Assembly: GCA_031290725.1 (NCBI GenBank)
Contig: JAITMZ010000021.1
Coordinates: 1 to 6,981 of the forward strand
Source: Spirochaetaceae bacterium
GTDB lineage: Bacteria > Spirochaetota > Spirochaetia > Treponematales > Treponemataceae
Reading direction: 5' to 3'
DNA: 6,981 bases
The notes under the pieces are model-generated. The model was given only the letters and a program-made list of their open reading frames with translations, did not search any database and had not been told where the DNA came from. A program made the translations under genes and the position numbers. Positions 1 through 6,700 of this stretch are shown here, one piece after another (the stretch's first letter is position 1; each line of letters opens with the position of its first letter).

Positions 1-667
1 CGTTCACCACCTGCACGGAGACGCCCTCTTTTTTGAGCATTTCCGCCGCCTCCACGGATTTGGAGACCATCACCCCGGTGGCGAAGATCACCGCGTCTTT
101 GCCGTCCACGATGGGGTAGATTTTTCCCAGCTCCCATTTTGTTGCGCCGTCGGTGAATACCGGCAGGTCGTTGCGGTTCACCCGGATATAGACCGGGCCG
201 TCAATAGAAGCCATCGCCTTGACCATCTTTTTGGTTTCCACCGCATCCATGGGGTTCAGCACCGTCATGCGGGGGATGGTTTTTAGGACATTGCCGTCTT
301 CGATGGACTGGTGGGTCTTCCCGTCCCCAAAATCCGACAGGCCGCAGCTTGACCCGCAGATCTTCACGTTGGCATTGGGGATGGCGATGGAGCAGCGGAT
401 CTGGTCGTAGGCCCGGCCTGAAGCGAATACCGCGAAGGTACTGTAGAAGGGGATTTTCCCGGCAAAGGACAGGCCGGCGGACACGGAGGCCATATTCTGC
501 TCCGCAATGCCCATCTCAAAGAAGCGCTCCGGGAATTTCTCCTTGAACATAATCGACATGGTGGATTTTCCCAAATCCGCCTCCAACACCACGATATTCG
601 GATTTTCCGCACCCAATTCCACCAGCGCCTCGCCATAGGCTTTGCGCAAACTCTGTTTTTCCATCAT
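1..667 (-). CDS. tkt: Transketolase, C-terminal subunit (split transketolase), 3' end cut off by window edge
   Basis: This encodes the pyrimidine-binding and C-terminal half of a two-gene transketolase, which with the upstream N-terminal half would transfer two-carbon units between sugar phosphates in the cytoplasm. I translated 222 residues from the ATG at 667 to the window edge with no interruption. Visible landmarks are the thiamine-activating Glu in MGIAEQNM (E56), KIPFYSTFAVFASGRAYDQIR (71-91, typical of split transketolases), GDGKTHQ (114-120, with D115 and H119 matching substrate-binding Asp and His of transketolases) and RNDLP (165-169, matching a phosphate-binding Arg). The start of the C-terminal domain (about 183-222) is present. 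Two in-frame ATGs (667 and 664) are possible; GAGG lies 5 and 8 bases upstream respectively. The first overlaps the N-half stop as ATGA, so translational coupling is likely. One oddity is GSSCGLS at 105-111, where classical enzymes have T-H; S107 replaces the His. The family is clear; the exact sugar substrate is not. Confidence 0.93.
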   Translation of the reverse strand, partial: MMEKQSLRKAYGEALVELGAENPNIVVLEADLGKSTMSIMFKEKFPERFFEMGIAEQNMASVSAGLSFAGKIPFYSTFAVFASGRAYDQIRCSIAIPNANVKICGSSCGLSDFGDGKTHQSIEDGNVLKTIPRMTVLNPMDAVETKKMVKAMASIDGPVYIRVNRNDLPVFTDGATKWELGKIYPIVDGKDAVIFATGVMVSKSVEAAEMLKKEGVSVQVVN

Positions 668-1503
668 GCTAACCTCGCTTTGACGGCGTCCAATCCCTGG
701 ACCGCCTGTTTGTATACTTCCTCGGTGAAGGCGCTGTTGTGGTACGCCGGATTTCCCTCGGCAAAGGAAAATCCCTTGCCTTTGACCGTGTCCAGGATGA
801 TCACCGACGGTTTGCCCTTCACGGCAATGGCCTTGTCGATGGCCTCCACGATGGCCGCCACGTCGTGCCCGTCCACGGTGAGCACGTTCCAGCCAAAGGC
901 GGCCCACTTTTTGTCAAAGTCGGGGATCACGAAGACGTCCTTGGTGGCCGCCGTGGCCTGGATCTTGTTCCAGTCCAGGAATGCCGTGAGGTTATCCACC
1001 TTAAAGTTAGCCGCCGCCATGGCCGCTTCCCAGAGCTGTCCTTCCGACTGCTCGCCGTCGCCCATCACGGCGTAGACCCGGGCCGGGCTTTTATCCAGGC
1101 GCAGCGCCAAAGCCATGCCTAGGGAGATGGACAGGCCCTGCCCCAAGGAGCCGGTCACCGCCTCAACGCCGGGAATGGACCGGTCGGGATGCCCCTGCAG
1201 AAGCCCCCCCAGGGATTTGACCTCCTTCAGGGCGCTCCGGGGGAAGCAGCCCAGTTCGCAGAGCGCCGCGTACTGGATCAGCGCGGCGTGGCCCTTGCTC
1301 AGAACCAGGCGGTCGCGGTTGGGATCCTTCAGGCGGTCCTTGCCGAAGTTCATCTTGCAAAAATACAGGGCAGCCATGGCCTCCGCCAGGGATGCCGACC
1401 CGCCCAAGTGGCCCGCATTGCCCACGCCGATCATCTCCGCGATGTCGTAGCGCAACTGCAGGGCCTTTTTGTCCAGGTCTTTTTTTTGTTCCGGATTTAA
1501 CAT
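664..1503 (-). CDS. tkt: Transketolase, N-terminal (thiamine diphosphate-binding) subunit
   Basis: This is the diphosphate-binding half of a split transketolase (279 residues, usual for such subunits). The thiamine diphosphate and metal motif is GDGE (148-151) followed by DWNKIQ (177-182). Active-site His residues of the family are all in place: GHLGGS (H32), SKGHA (H72), GHPD (H105) and AYHNS (H255). The stretch VTGSLGQGLS (117-126) is also typical. A longer reading from a TTG at 1506 is possible, but AGGAG on the minus strand (1514-1510) sits 6 bases from the ATG at 1503 and only 3 from the TTG, so I chose ATG. It is the first gene of a minus-strand operon, and the C-terminal half follows with a 4-base overlap. 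The promoter at 1646-1674 should drive both. Its likely role is the non-oxidative pentose phosphate pathway or a related sugar-phosphate route. Confidence 0.95.
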   Translation of the reverse strand: MLNPEQKKDLDKKALQLRYDIAEMIGVGNAGHLGGSASLAEAMAALYFCKMNFGKDRLKDPNRDRLVLSKGHAALIQYAALCELGCFPRSALKEVKSLGGLLQGHPDRSIPGVEAVTGSLGQGLSISLGMALALRLDKSPARVYAVMGDGEQSEGQLWEAAMAAANFKVDNLTAFLDWNKIQATAATKDVFVIPDFDKKWAAFGWNVLTVDGHDVAAIVEAIDKAIAVKGKPSVIILDTVKGKGFSFAEGNPAYHNSAFTEEVYKQAVQGLDAVKARLA

Positions 1504-1509
1504 CAAAAA

Positions 1510-1514
1510 CTCCT
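1510..1514 (-). promoter_or_regulatory. Ribosome binding site deciding the transketolase N-subunit start
   Basis: The minus strand reads AGGAG here, 6 bases upstream of the ATG at 1503. The in-frame TTG at 1506 would leave only 3 bases, so this site favours the ATG. Confidence 0.75.
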
Positions 1515-1540
1515 ATTATGGCGGGCACCTCTAAAACTTC

Positions 1541-1623
1541 AATTTTTTAAGATGTTCCGATTTAAACCGCATTTGGATATGCGAATGCGATACACCTCAA
1601 AAAGCCTAACCGAATTTTTTAAG
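1541..1623. repeat. Pair of 11-bp direct repeats (AATTTTTTAAG)
   Basis: AATTTTTTAAG occurs at 1541-1551 and again at 1613-1623. A CACCTC hexamer lies 9 bases before the first copy and 14 before the second, which makes an imperfect composite duplication. It lies inside the transketolase leader. It could be a remnant duplication or a pair of binding sites; AT-richness makes chance occurrence possible. Confidence 0.4.
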
Positions 1624-1645
1624 GCACCCGGTTGTATGATATGTG

Positions 1646-1674
1646 ATAATAGAGAATTTTTAAAAAAACGTCAA
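1646..1674 (-). promoter_or_regulatory. Predicted sigma70-type promoter of the transketolase operon
   Basis: On the minus strand TTGACG (1674-1669) matches the -35 consensus at 5 of 6 positions. TATTAT (1651-1646) matches the -10 consensus at 5 of 6. The spacer is exactly 17 bases. Transcription should begin near 1639. No other position between here and the start codon looks as good. Confidence 0.75.
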
Positions 1675-1742
1675 GAGAATTTGCGAAATTTTTGATTTTT
1701 TTTGAATTTTTTTGTAAATTTCCTTGCCTTTTTTTTTTTTTT
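1657..1742. other. Phased T-tracts between the divergent promoters (probable curved DNA)
   Basis: T runs lie at 1657-1661 (followed by A7 at 1662-1668), 1689-1693, 1696-1703, 1707-1713, 1719-1721 and 1729-1742. The centres of the runs from 1689 to 1721 are about 8-11 bases apart, near one helical turn. Such phasing is known to bend DNA, and AT-rich sequence just upstream of a -35 can serve as an UP element for RNA polymerase. The block sits directly upstream of the plus-strand -35 and behind the minus-strand -35, so both promoters could feel it. Confidence 0.55.
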
Positions 1743-1752
1743 GCTATATGAT
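1724..1752 (+). promoter_or_regulatory. Predicted sigma70-type promoter of the V-type ATPase operon
   Basis: TTGCCT (1724-1729) matches the -35 consensus at 4 of 6 positions and TATGAT (1747-1752) the -10 at 5 of 6, with a 17-base spacer. The expected start near 1759 gives an mRNA leader of about 48 nt before subunit E. An alternative -10, TATATG at 1745 preceded by TGC, would have a 15-base spacer with the same -35. The spacer is almost entirely a T14 run. Confidence 0.7.
1729..1742. repeat. T14 homopolymer inside the promoter spacer
   Basis: Fourteen consecutive T residues run from the last base of the -35 hexamer to 4 bases before the -10 hexamer of the ATPase operon promoter. It is the longest single-base run I see in the window. 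Runs of this length are prone to slippage, and a change in length here would change promoter spacing. Confidence 0.9.
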
Positions 1753-1806
1753 TAGGAAAGGCTGATATAAGGCCCGCTCGATAAACGGCAAAATTGAGAG
1801 GATACT

Positions 1807-2424
1807 ATGGATGTTCAAGTACAAAGTTTGATCGATAAAATCAAAAAAGACGGAATCGCCACCGCCGAATCTCAGGCGGCGGAAATTATCACAAAAGCGC
1901 GGAAGGATGCGGAACGCATCGTGGCGGAAGCCGAAGCAAAGGCCGGCGGCTTGGTAAAAACCGCCAGAGCCGAAACCGAGCGCATCGAAAAATCCAGCAT
2001 TGACGCTATCAAACAGGCGGGACGCAACATCCTTCTGTCCTTCCGGGACAGCATGAATCGGGAGCTTGCCGCCATCGTGAACACAGAAACCGGCAAGGCG
2101 TATTCGCCGGAGCTGCTAAAAACTCTGGTTCCCGAAACGGTGAAGGCTTGGGCAGCCAAGCCTGATGCGGAGGATATCGCAGTGCTCCTCCCGGCCAAGC
2201 AACTGGCGGCGCTGGAAAGCGGTCTGAAGGCGGCTCTCAAGGCAGAGCTGGCCAGAGGCGTGGAACTCAGGGCGGATTCCAACCTTTCCGCCGGGTTCAG
2301 AATCGGCACCAGGGATGGGGCGGCCTACTACGATTTTTCCGCGGATTCCGTGGCGGCCCTGTTTTCGGCATATCTCAATCCGCGGGTTGCGGCGGTCATG
2401 AAAGGCGCCGCGGTGGGACTATAA
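1807..2424 (+). CDS. atpE: V-type ATPase subunit E (peripheral stalk)
   Basis: Subunit E forms the peripheral stalk (stator) that holds the A3B3 head against the membrane part while the rotor turns. The protein has 205 residues, normal for the family. Residues 1 to about 85 are Ala-, Glu-, Lys- and Arg-rich, have no Pro, and should form the long coiled helix. The rest is the globular head-binding domain and ends with the family-like stretch GFRIGTRDGAAYYDFSAD (163-180), followed by AYLNPR (188-193). The ATG at 1807 has GAGG at 1798-1801, 5 bases upstream. It is the first gene of the operon, about 48 nt downstream of the predicted transcription start. In many V-ATPases E pairs with a partner subunit G/H; no such gene is visible in this window. 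Recognition rests on the coiled N-terminus, the C-terminal pattern and operon position. Confidence 0.92.
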   Translation: MDVQVQSLIDKIKKDGIATAESQAAEIITKARKDAERIVAEAEAKAGGLVKTARAETERIEKSSIDAIKQAGRNILLSFRDSMNRELAAIVNTETGKAYSPELLKTLVPETVKAWAAKPDAEDIAVLLPAKQLAALESGLKAALKAELARGVELRADSNLSAGFRIGTRDGAAYYDFSADSVAALFSAYLNPRVAAVMKGAAVGL

Positions 2425-2436
2425 GGCGGGCGCACA

Positions 2437-2979
2437 GTGGCAAACTGGTATTACCTGGCAGCCCAGCTTCCGGCGATTCCTTCCGGCAGCGACCGAGCGC
2501 CTCCCCTGAGCGGCGAAGCTTTTTTGGAACTCTGCTCGCGCTTCCTGGACAAAAAAAGCATGGACATTCTGCGGTCCCTGTCCTTGGAACCGCCCGTCAA
2601 GCCCTTAAAAACAGGCTCCCGGGTGGTAGATTCTTGGAACGAGATGGAAAACAGCCTGCGATTGGCCCTGGCGGCGCTGCGGGCGCAGAAGCTGAACAAA
2701 ACCTTCGACGGCCTTGCCGCGTCCATCCGTCCCGAGGCGCTCCAGGCGGCCCGTACAGCCATGGGTCTGGACAATCCGCTGGCGGCGGAGCAATTTTTGA
2801 ACGATTTTCGGGAAGGCTGCATCGACCGCATCGCGGGACACGGCACTTTTTCCACCGAGACAATGTACGCCTATGCCCTGAAACTCAAAATGCTCATCAG
2901 AATACGCAAATTCAATGAAGAAGCGGGGGCCGCTTCGTATCACAAAATATATGACCACATATTGGGAGAAGCTACATGA
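2437..2979 (+). CDS. DUF2764-like protein of the V-type ATPase operon, possible divergent stalk subunit
   Basis: This 180-residue protein of unproven function starts with GTG (MANWYYLAAQLPAI), 12 bases after subunit E. A weak AAGGCGGG at 2423-2430 is the only ribosome binding site. Its position between E and A, and the N-terminal YYLAAQLP, match the DUF2764 proteins found there in chlamydial, spirochaetal and Bacteroides-type V-ATPase operons. It has no signal peptide or membrane segment and looks mostly helical, so a cytoplasmic role is likely. Residues 137-164 (TFSTETMYAYALKLKMLIRI, then RKFNEEAG) resemble in spacing and character the C-terminal pattern of V-ATPase subunit C (F..E....Y..AKE.EI.N.R), though it is far shorter than the usual C subunit of about 320 residues. 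No C or F gene lies between E and A here. I infer that it may fill the C-type socket role joining rotor shaft to membrane ring. Its stop overlaps the subunit A start (ATGA). Confidence 0.8.
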   Translation: MANWYYLAAQLPAIPSGSDRAPPLSGEAFLELCSRFLDKKSMDILRSLSLEPPVKPLKTGSRVVDSWNEMENSLRLALAALRAQKLNKTFDGLAASIRPEALQAARTAMGLDNPLAAEQFLNDFREGCIDRIAGHGTFSTETMYAYALKLKMLIRIRKFNEEAGAASYHKIYDHILGEAT

Positions 2980-4745
2980 CGGATACAAAAGGACAAGTAG
3001 TCGCCGTCAACGGCAACATGATCGGCGTCGAATTCGACGGCACCGTTGCCTTGAACGAAGTGGGCTATGTGAAGGTTGGCGGAAAAAACCTCAAGAGCGA
3101 GGTGATTCGCATTCGGAGCGGCCAGGCGCAGCTCCAGGTTTTTGAAATAACCAAGGGCATCAGCGTGGGCGACCCTGTGGAGTTCACCGGTGATCTGCTT
3201 TCCATTGAGCTGGGGCCGGGGCTTCTGGGGCAGGTGTACGACGGCCTGCAAAACCCGCTGCCCCAGCTTGCCGAAAAAGCGGGCTACTTTCTGGAGCGCG
3301 GTGTGTACCTGAACGCCCTGGCCCGTGACGTTAAGTGGGACTGGACGCCCATAGCCAAAGTGGGTGGCACGGTACGCCGGGGAGATGCCTTGGGAAGCGT
3401 GCCCGAAGGCCCCTTTACCCACAAAATCATGGTGCCCTTCGGCTTTTACGGTACGTATACGGTAAAATCCATCAATTTGCCGGGGAAATTCCTCCTTACA
3501 GACTCCATAGCGGTGCTTACCGACGAAAAAGGAATCGACCGCAACGTGACCATGACCTTTTTCTGGCCGGTCAAGCGCGCCGTGGACTGCTACGCCGAGC
3601 GCCTGAAGCCTGAAGAAACCATGGTCACCAAGGTGCGGCTGATAGACACCTTTTTCCCGGTGGCCAAGGGCGGCACCTATTGCATTCCCGGCCCCTTCGG
3701 CGCGGGCAAGACGGTTTTGCAGCACACCACCAGCCGCAATGCCGACGTTGATGTAGTGGTGGTGGCGGCTTGCGGAGAGCGCGCCGGAGAGGTGGTGGAA
3801 ATCCTCAAGGAATTTCCGGAACTCACGGACCCCCGAACGGGCAGGTCCCTCATGGAGCGCACAATCATCATCTGTAATACCTCCAGCATGCCCGTGGCGG
3901 CGCGCGAAGCGTCGGTGTATACCGGCGTAACCCTGGCGGAATATTACCGGCAGATGGGGCTTCACGTGCTGCTCCTTGCGGACTCTACTAGCCGCTGGGC
4001 ACAGGCGTTGCGGGAAATGTCGGGCCGCCTGGAAGAAATCCCCGGGGAAGAGGCCTTTCCGGCCTACTTGGAATCCTATGTGGCGGCCTTCTACGAGCGC
4101 GCGGGGTATGTGCGCCTCTCCGACGGCAAAGTCGGTTCGGTAACCATCGGCGGCACCGTGTCTCCGGCGGGGGGCAACTTCGAGGAGCCGGTTACCCAGG
4201 CCACCCTCAAGGTGGTGGGCGCTTTCCACGGCCTTTCCCGGGAGCGCTCGGACGCCCGTAAATACCCGGCGATTAACCCGCTGGAATCTTGGTCCAAATA
4301 CAAAAGCGTCATCCGGGACGACTGGGTGGCATATTCCCGCACCTTCCTGTTCCGCGGCACCGAAGTGGAACAGATGATGAAGGTGGTGGGCGAAGAAGGC
4401 ACCAGCCTGGAAGACTACATCGTCTACCTCAAGAGCGATTTTTTGGATGCGGTCTACTTCCAGCAAAACTCTTTTGACGAGGTGGATGCTGCGGCGGACG
4501 TGGAACGCCAGACCTATGTGTTCAAAAAACTGTTGCACATTCTGGGTTCCGATTTCGGTCTGGAATCAAAGAATGATGCCCGCACGTTTTTCAACCAGCT
4601 CCGGCAGAGTTTCATCGACTGGAACTACAGTCTCTGGCAAAGCGAAAACTTCAAAAAAAATGAGACGGACATCGAAACGTTATACGCCTCAAAATCCGGC
4701 AGACTGGAACCAAAAACGGTCACCCTGTTGAAGGAAGGTGAATAG
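2976..4745 (+). CDS. atpA: V-type ATPase catalytic subunit A
   Basis: Subunit A carries the catalytic nucleotide sites of the A3B3 head; ATP hydrolysis or synthesis here turns the rotor. At 589 residues it is full length. The order is an N-terminal beta-barrel (about 1-70), the bulge region special to A subunits (about 115-190, including [20 protein letters not shown] at 123-142), the P-loop GPFGAGKT (239-246), the catalytic Glu in [10 protein letters not shown] (E268), the long conserved block [20 protein letters not shown] (303-322), [20 protein letters not shown] (332-351) including the Walker B region, and a helical C-terminal domain. The GERAGE form, in place of archaeal GERGNE, points to the chlamydial/spirochaetal branch. 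The ATG overlaps the previous stop by 4 bases, and GGGAGAA lies about 8 bases upstream. No key residue is missing. Confidence 0.98.
   Translation: MTDTKGQVVAVNGNMIGVEFDGTVALNEVGYVKVGGKNLKSEVIRIRSGQAQLQVFEITKGISVGDPVEFTGDLLSIELGPGLLGQVYDGLQNPLPQLAEKAGYFLERGVYLNALARDVKWDWTPIAKVGGTVRRGDALGSVPEGPFTHKIMVPFGFYGTYTVKSINLPGKFLLTDSIAVLTDEKGIDRNVTMTFFWPVKRAVDCYAERLKPEETMVTKVRLIDTFFPVAKGGTYCIPGPFGAGKTVLQHTTSRNADVDVVVVAACGERAGEVVEILKEFPELTDPRTGRSLMERTIIICNTSSMPVAAREASVYTGVTLAEYYRQMGLHVLLLADSTSRWAQALREMSGRLEEIPGEEAFPAYLESYVAAFYERAGYVRLSDGKVGSVTIGGTVSPAGGNFEEPVTQATLKVVGAFHGLSRERSDARKYPAINPLESWSKYKSVIRDDWVAYSRTFLFRGTEVEQMMKVVGEEGTSLEDYIVYLKSDFLDAVYFQQNSFDEVDAAADVERQTYVFKKLLHILGSDFGLESKNDARTFFNQLRQSFIDWNYSLWQSENFKKNETDIETLYASKSGRLEPKTVTLLKEGE
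4733..4740 (+). promoter_or_regulatory. Ribosome binding site of subunit B
   Basis: GGAAGGTG lies inside the last codons of subunit A, ending 7 bases before the ATG at 4748. Only two bases separate the TAG stop of A from this ATG. Confidence 0.7.
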
Positions 4746-4747
4746 CC

Positions 4748-6043
4748 ATGAATAAAGTGTACAGTAAAATCGAATCAATATCGGGATCGGTAATCACGGT
4801 GCGGGCCGACGGCGTGACCTACGGCGAACTGGCGGAAGTCGAAACCTCCTTCGGCACATCCCTGGCGGAGGTGAACCGGATCGTCGGGAACCTGGTGTCG
4901 CTGCAGGTCTTTGCAGGGGGCCGGGGGGTGTCCACGGGGGACAAAATTCGCTTTTTGGGTCACGAAATGCGGGTGAGTTTCTCTGAAAACCTGCTGGGCC
5001 GCATCTTCAACGGCTCCGGCGAACCCCGCGACCGGGGCCCTGCCCTCAAGGACAATTTGACGGTTATCGGCGGCCCCTCGGTAAACCCCTCCAAGCGCAT
5101 CATGCCGCGAAGCATGATACACACGGGCATCCCCATGATCGACATGTTCAATTCCCTGGTGGTGTCCCAAAAATTGCCGATTTTCTCCCTGTCCGGCGAG
5201 CCGTACAACCAGCTCCTGGCGCGGATCGCCATGCAGGCCAAGGTCGACGTGATCGTCCTGGGGGGCATGGGCCTGAAATACGACGATTACCTGTATTTCC
5301 GGAGCACCCTTGAAGAGGGGGGCGCGCTTTCCCGCACAGTGATGTTCGTGCATACCGCATCGGACCCCACGGTGGAGTGCATCATGATTCCGGATATGAG
5401 CCTGGCGGTGGCGGAACAGTTCGCCCTGCAGGGTAAAAACGTGCTGGTGCTTCTTACCGACATGACCAACTTTGCGGACAGCCTCAAAGAAATCGCCATT
5501 ACCCAGGAGCAGGTGCCGTCAAACCGGGGGTACCCCGGCGACCTCTATAGCCAGCTTGCGGCGCGCTACGAAAAAGCGGTGGACTTTGACGACGCCGGTT
5601 CGGTAACGATTCTGGCGGTAACCACCATGCCCGGGGACGACGTAACCCACCCGGTGCCGGACAATACGGGGTACATCACCGAGGGCCAGTTTTACCTGAA
5701 AGGGGGCCGCATAGAACCCTTCGGCAGCCTGTCGCGGCTCAAGCAAAATGTGAACGGCAAGACCCGGAATGACCATCGCGCTCTCATGGACGGCATGATT
5801 CGGCTCTATGCGTCCTACAAAAATACCCTGGAAAAAAAGTCCATGGGCTTTATGATGAGCGAATGGGATGAAAAACTCATCAAGTACGGCGAGCTGTTTG
5901 AAAAAGAGATGATGGATTTGTCGGTGAACATTCCCTTGGAAGAGGCCCTTAATCTGGGCTGGCGGATACTGGCGGACTGTTTCAAGAGCGAAGAGACGGG
6001 CATCAAAACCGATTTGATTCAGCAATACTGGCCTGCGAAGTAA
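4748..6043 (+). CDS. atpB: V-type ATPase subunit B (non-catalytic head subunit)
   Basis: Subunit B alternates with A in the head and contributes residues to the catalytic interface without a working P-loop of its own. The 431 residues are near the usual 430-480. The P-loop position reads [20 protein letters not shown] (147-166) in place of GxxGxGKT, as expected. Other marks are [18 protein letters not shown] (81-98), [20 protein letters not shown] (119-138), [20 protein letters not shown] (235-254), [18 protein letters not shown] (260-277), [20 protein letters not shown] (293-312) and SLSRLKQ (327-333), which holds the Arg reaching into the catalytic site. It starts 2 bases after subunit A, so the head subunits are made together. 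The sequence follows the spirochaete/chlamydia type more closely than the archaeal type. Confidence 0.98.
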   Translation: MNKVYSKIESISGSVITVRADGVTYGELAEVETSFGTSLAEVNRIVGNLVSLQVFAGGRGVSTGDKIRFLGHEMRVSFSENLLGRIFNGSGEPRDRGPALKDNLTVIGGPSVNPSKRIMPRSMIHTGIPMIDMFNSLVVSQKLPIFSLSGEPYNQLLARIAMQAKVDVIVLGGMGLKYDDYLYFRSTLEEGGALSRTVMFVHTASDPTVECIMIPDMSLAVAEQFALQGKNVLVLLTDMTNFADSLKEIAITQEQVPSNRGYPGDLYSQLAARYEKAVDFDDAGSVTILAVTTMPGDDVTHPVPDNTGYITEGQFYLKGGRIEPFGSLSRLKQNVNGKTRNDHRALMDGMIRLYASYKNTLEKKSMGFMMSEWDEKLIKYGELFEKEMMDLSVNIPLEEALNLGWRILADCFKSEETGIKTDLIQQYWPAK

Positions 6044-6045
6044 TC

Positions 6046-6053
6046 GGAGGGTG
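6046..6053 (+). promoter_or_regulatory. Ribosome binding site supporting the TTG start of subunit D
   Basis: GGAGGGTG lies in the 15-base gap between subunits B and D, 5-8 bases before the TTG at 6059. No in-frame ATG occurs near the start of the conserved D sequence, so this strong site supports the TTG. Confidence 0.75.
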
Positions 6054-6058
6054 GAATT

Positions 6059-6700
6059 TTGGCAGCAATAAAACTCACGAAAAATGAGTTAAAGCATCAG
6101 AAAGACAGCCTCAAAATGTACGAGCGGTATCTGCCCACCCTGACGCTTAAAAAGCAGCAGCTTCAGACCGAAATTCGCGGTATTGAAGCCAGGGCACAGG
6201 CAGTGCGGGACCGGCGGAAGGCACTGGAAACGGAGTTCAATGCGTGGATAGCCGTGTTCGGTGAGGCGGAGGCGTTCAAGCCCGACATGGTCACCGTGAA
6301 GAACATCCGAAAAGGGGCTGGCAACATCGCCGGGGTGCGGATTCCGGTATACGACGGTGCGGATTTCGGTCGGGGCGACTACGACCTGTACGCCACCCCC
6401 CTGTGGATAGACTTGGCGGCGGACCGAATGGAAGAGGTGCTGTCCCTGGACCTGGAAGCCGGTGTGTTGGACGAACAGGTGCGGCTGTTGAACATTGAAC
6501 TGCGTACCACCACCCAGCGGGTAAATCTCTTTGAGAAGGTGAAAATTCCGGACACCAGAGCCAACATCAAGAAGATCTCCGTGTACCTGGGGGATCAACA
6601 GGTGGCGGCGGTGGTGCGGGGCAAAATTTCCAAGCGCAATTTGGAAGTCTTTGCCGAGAAACAGGCTGCCCAGGCATTGGCCCAGGAGGCGATCGCATGA
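6059..6700 (+). CDS. atpD: V-type ATPase subunit D (central rotor shaft)
   Basis: Subunit D is the rotor shaft inside the A3B3 head, formed by N- and C-terminal helices wound as a coiled coil. The 213 residues are typical. The N-terminal helix begins with the family pattern [20 protein letters not shown] (5-24) and continues to about 70. A middle region of 75-120 holds the short beta section. The C-terminal helix runs from about 122, with [20 protein letters not shown] (154-173), matching the conserved RVNALE..IIP....TI..I pattern. The start is TTG, set by a strong ribosome binding site, and nothing upstream in frame looks conserved. It lies 15 bases after B, and its stop overlaps the start of subunit I by 4 bases. 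The final 15 residues are Ala- and Gln-rich. Confidence 0.94.
   Translation: MAAIKLTKNELKHQKDSLKMYERYLPTLTLKKQQLQTEIRGIEARAQAVRDRRKALETEFNAWIAVFGEAEAFKPDMVTVKNIRKGAGNIAGVRIPVYDGADFGRGDYDLYATPLWIDLAADRMEEVLSLDLEAGVLDEQVRLLNIELRTTTQRVNLFEKVKIPDTRANIKKISVYLGDQQVAAVVRGKISKRNLEVFAEKQAAQALAQEAIA
6684..6689 (+). promoter_or_regulatory. Ribosome binding site of subunit I
   Basis: AGGAGG, a perfect Shine-Dalgarno core, lies inside the end of subunit D, 7 bases before the ATG at 6697. It supports independent initiation of subunit I on top of coupling through the ATGA overlap. Confidence 0.8.

Larger units (their letters stand above)
1504..1639 (-). promoter_or_regulatory. Long 5' leader of the transketolase operon
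   Basis: If transcription starts near 1639, as the minus-strand promoter predicts, the mRNA has an untranslated leader of about 135 nt. Three structures can be seen. First, a hairpin with a 6-bp perfect stem (CGCATT 1568-1573 against AATGCG 1584-1589, 10-base loop), extendable by a G-U and an A-U pair. Second, an exact 11-base direct repeat AATTTTTTAAG (plus strand) at 1541-1551 and 1613-1623, each preceded by CACCTC at 1526-1531 and 1593-1598. Third, on the RNA, GGGUGCC near the 5' end can pair with GGUGCCC just upstream of the ribosome binding site, with two G-U pairs. I do not recognise any known riboswitch class, and no terminator hairpin with a U-run is evident. A regulatory role is inference only. 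Confidence 0.4.

Noticed and set aside
739..1122. Plus-strand open frames of 103-131 codons opposite the transketolase N-half
   Set aside because: They are shadows of a gene with all thiamine-binding motifs intact on the minus strand. Their translations show no domain and they do not fit the operon layout.
1504..1506. TTG start one codon upstream for the transketolase N-half
   Set aside because: It would sit only 3 bases from the AGGAG site, while the adjacent ATG is at the normal distance of 6.
1728..1742. The T-run read as part of an intrinsic terminator
   Set aside because: No GC-rich hairpin precedes the run, and no gene ends near it on the plus strand. Its place between a -35 and a -10 explains it better.
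2940..4538. A 532-codon open frame on the minus strand, antisense to subunit A
   Set aside because: It lies almost wholly opposite a clearly real, highly conserved gene. Its translation is rich in His, Arg, Gly and Gln with no recognisable domain. Long antisense frames are expected opposite GC-rich coding DNA.
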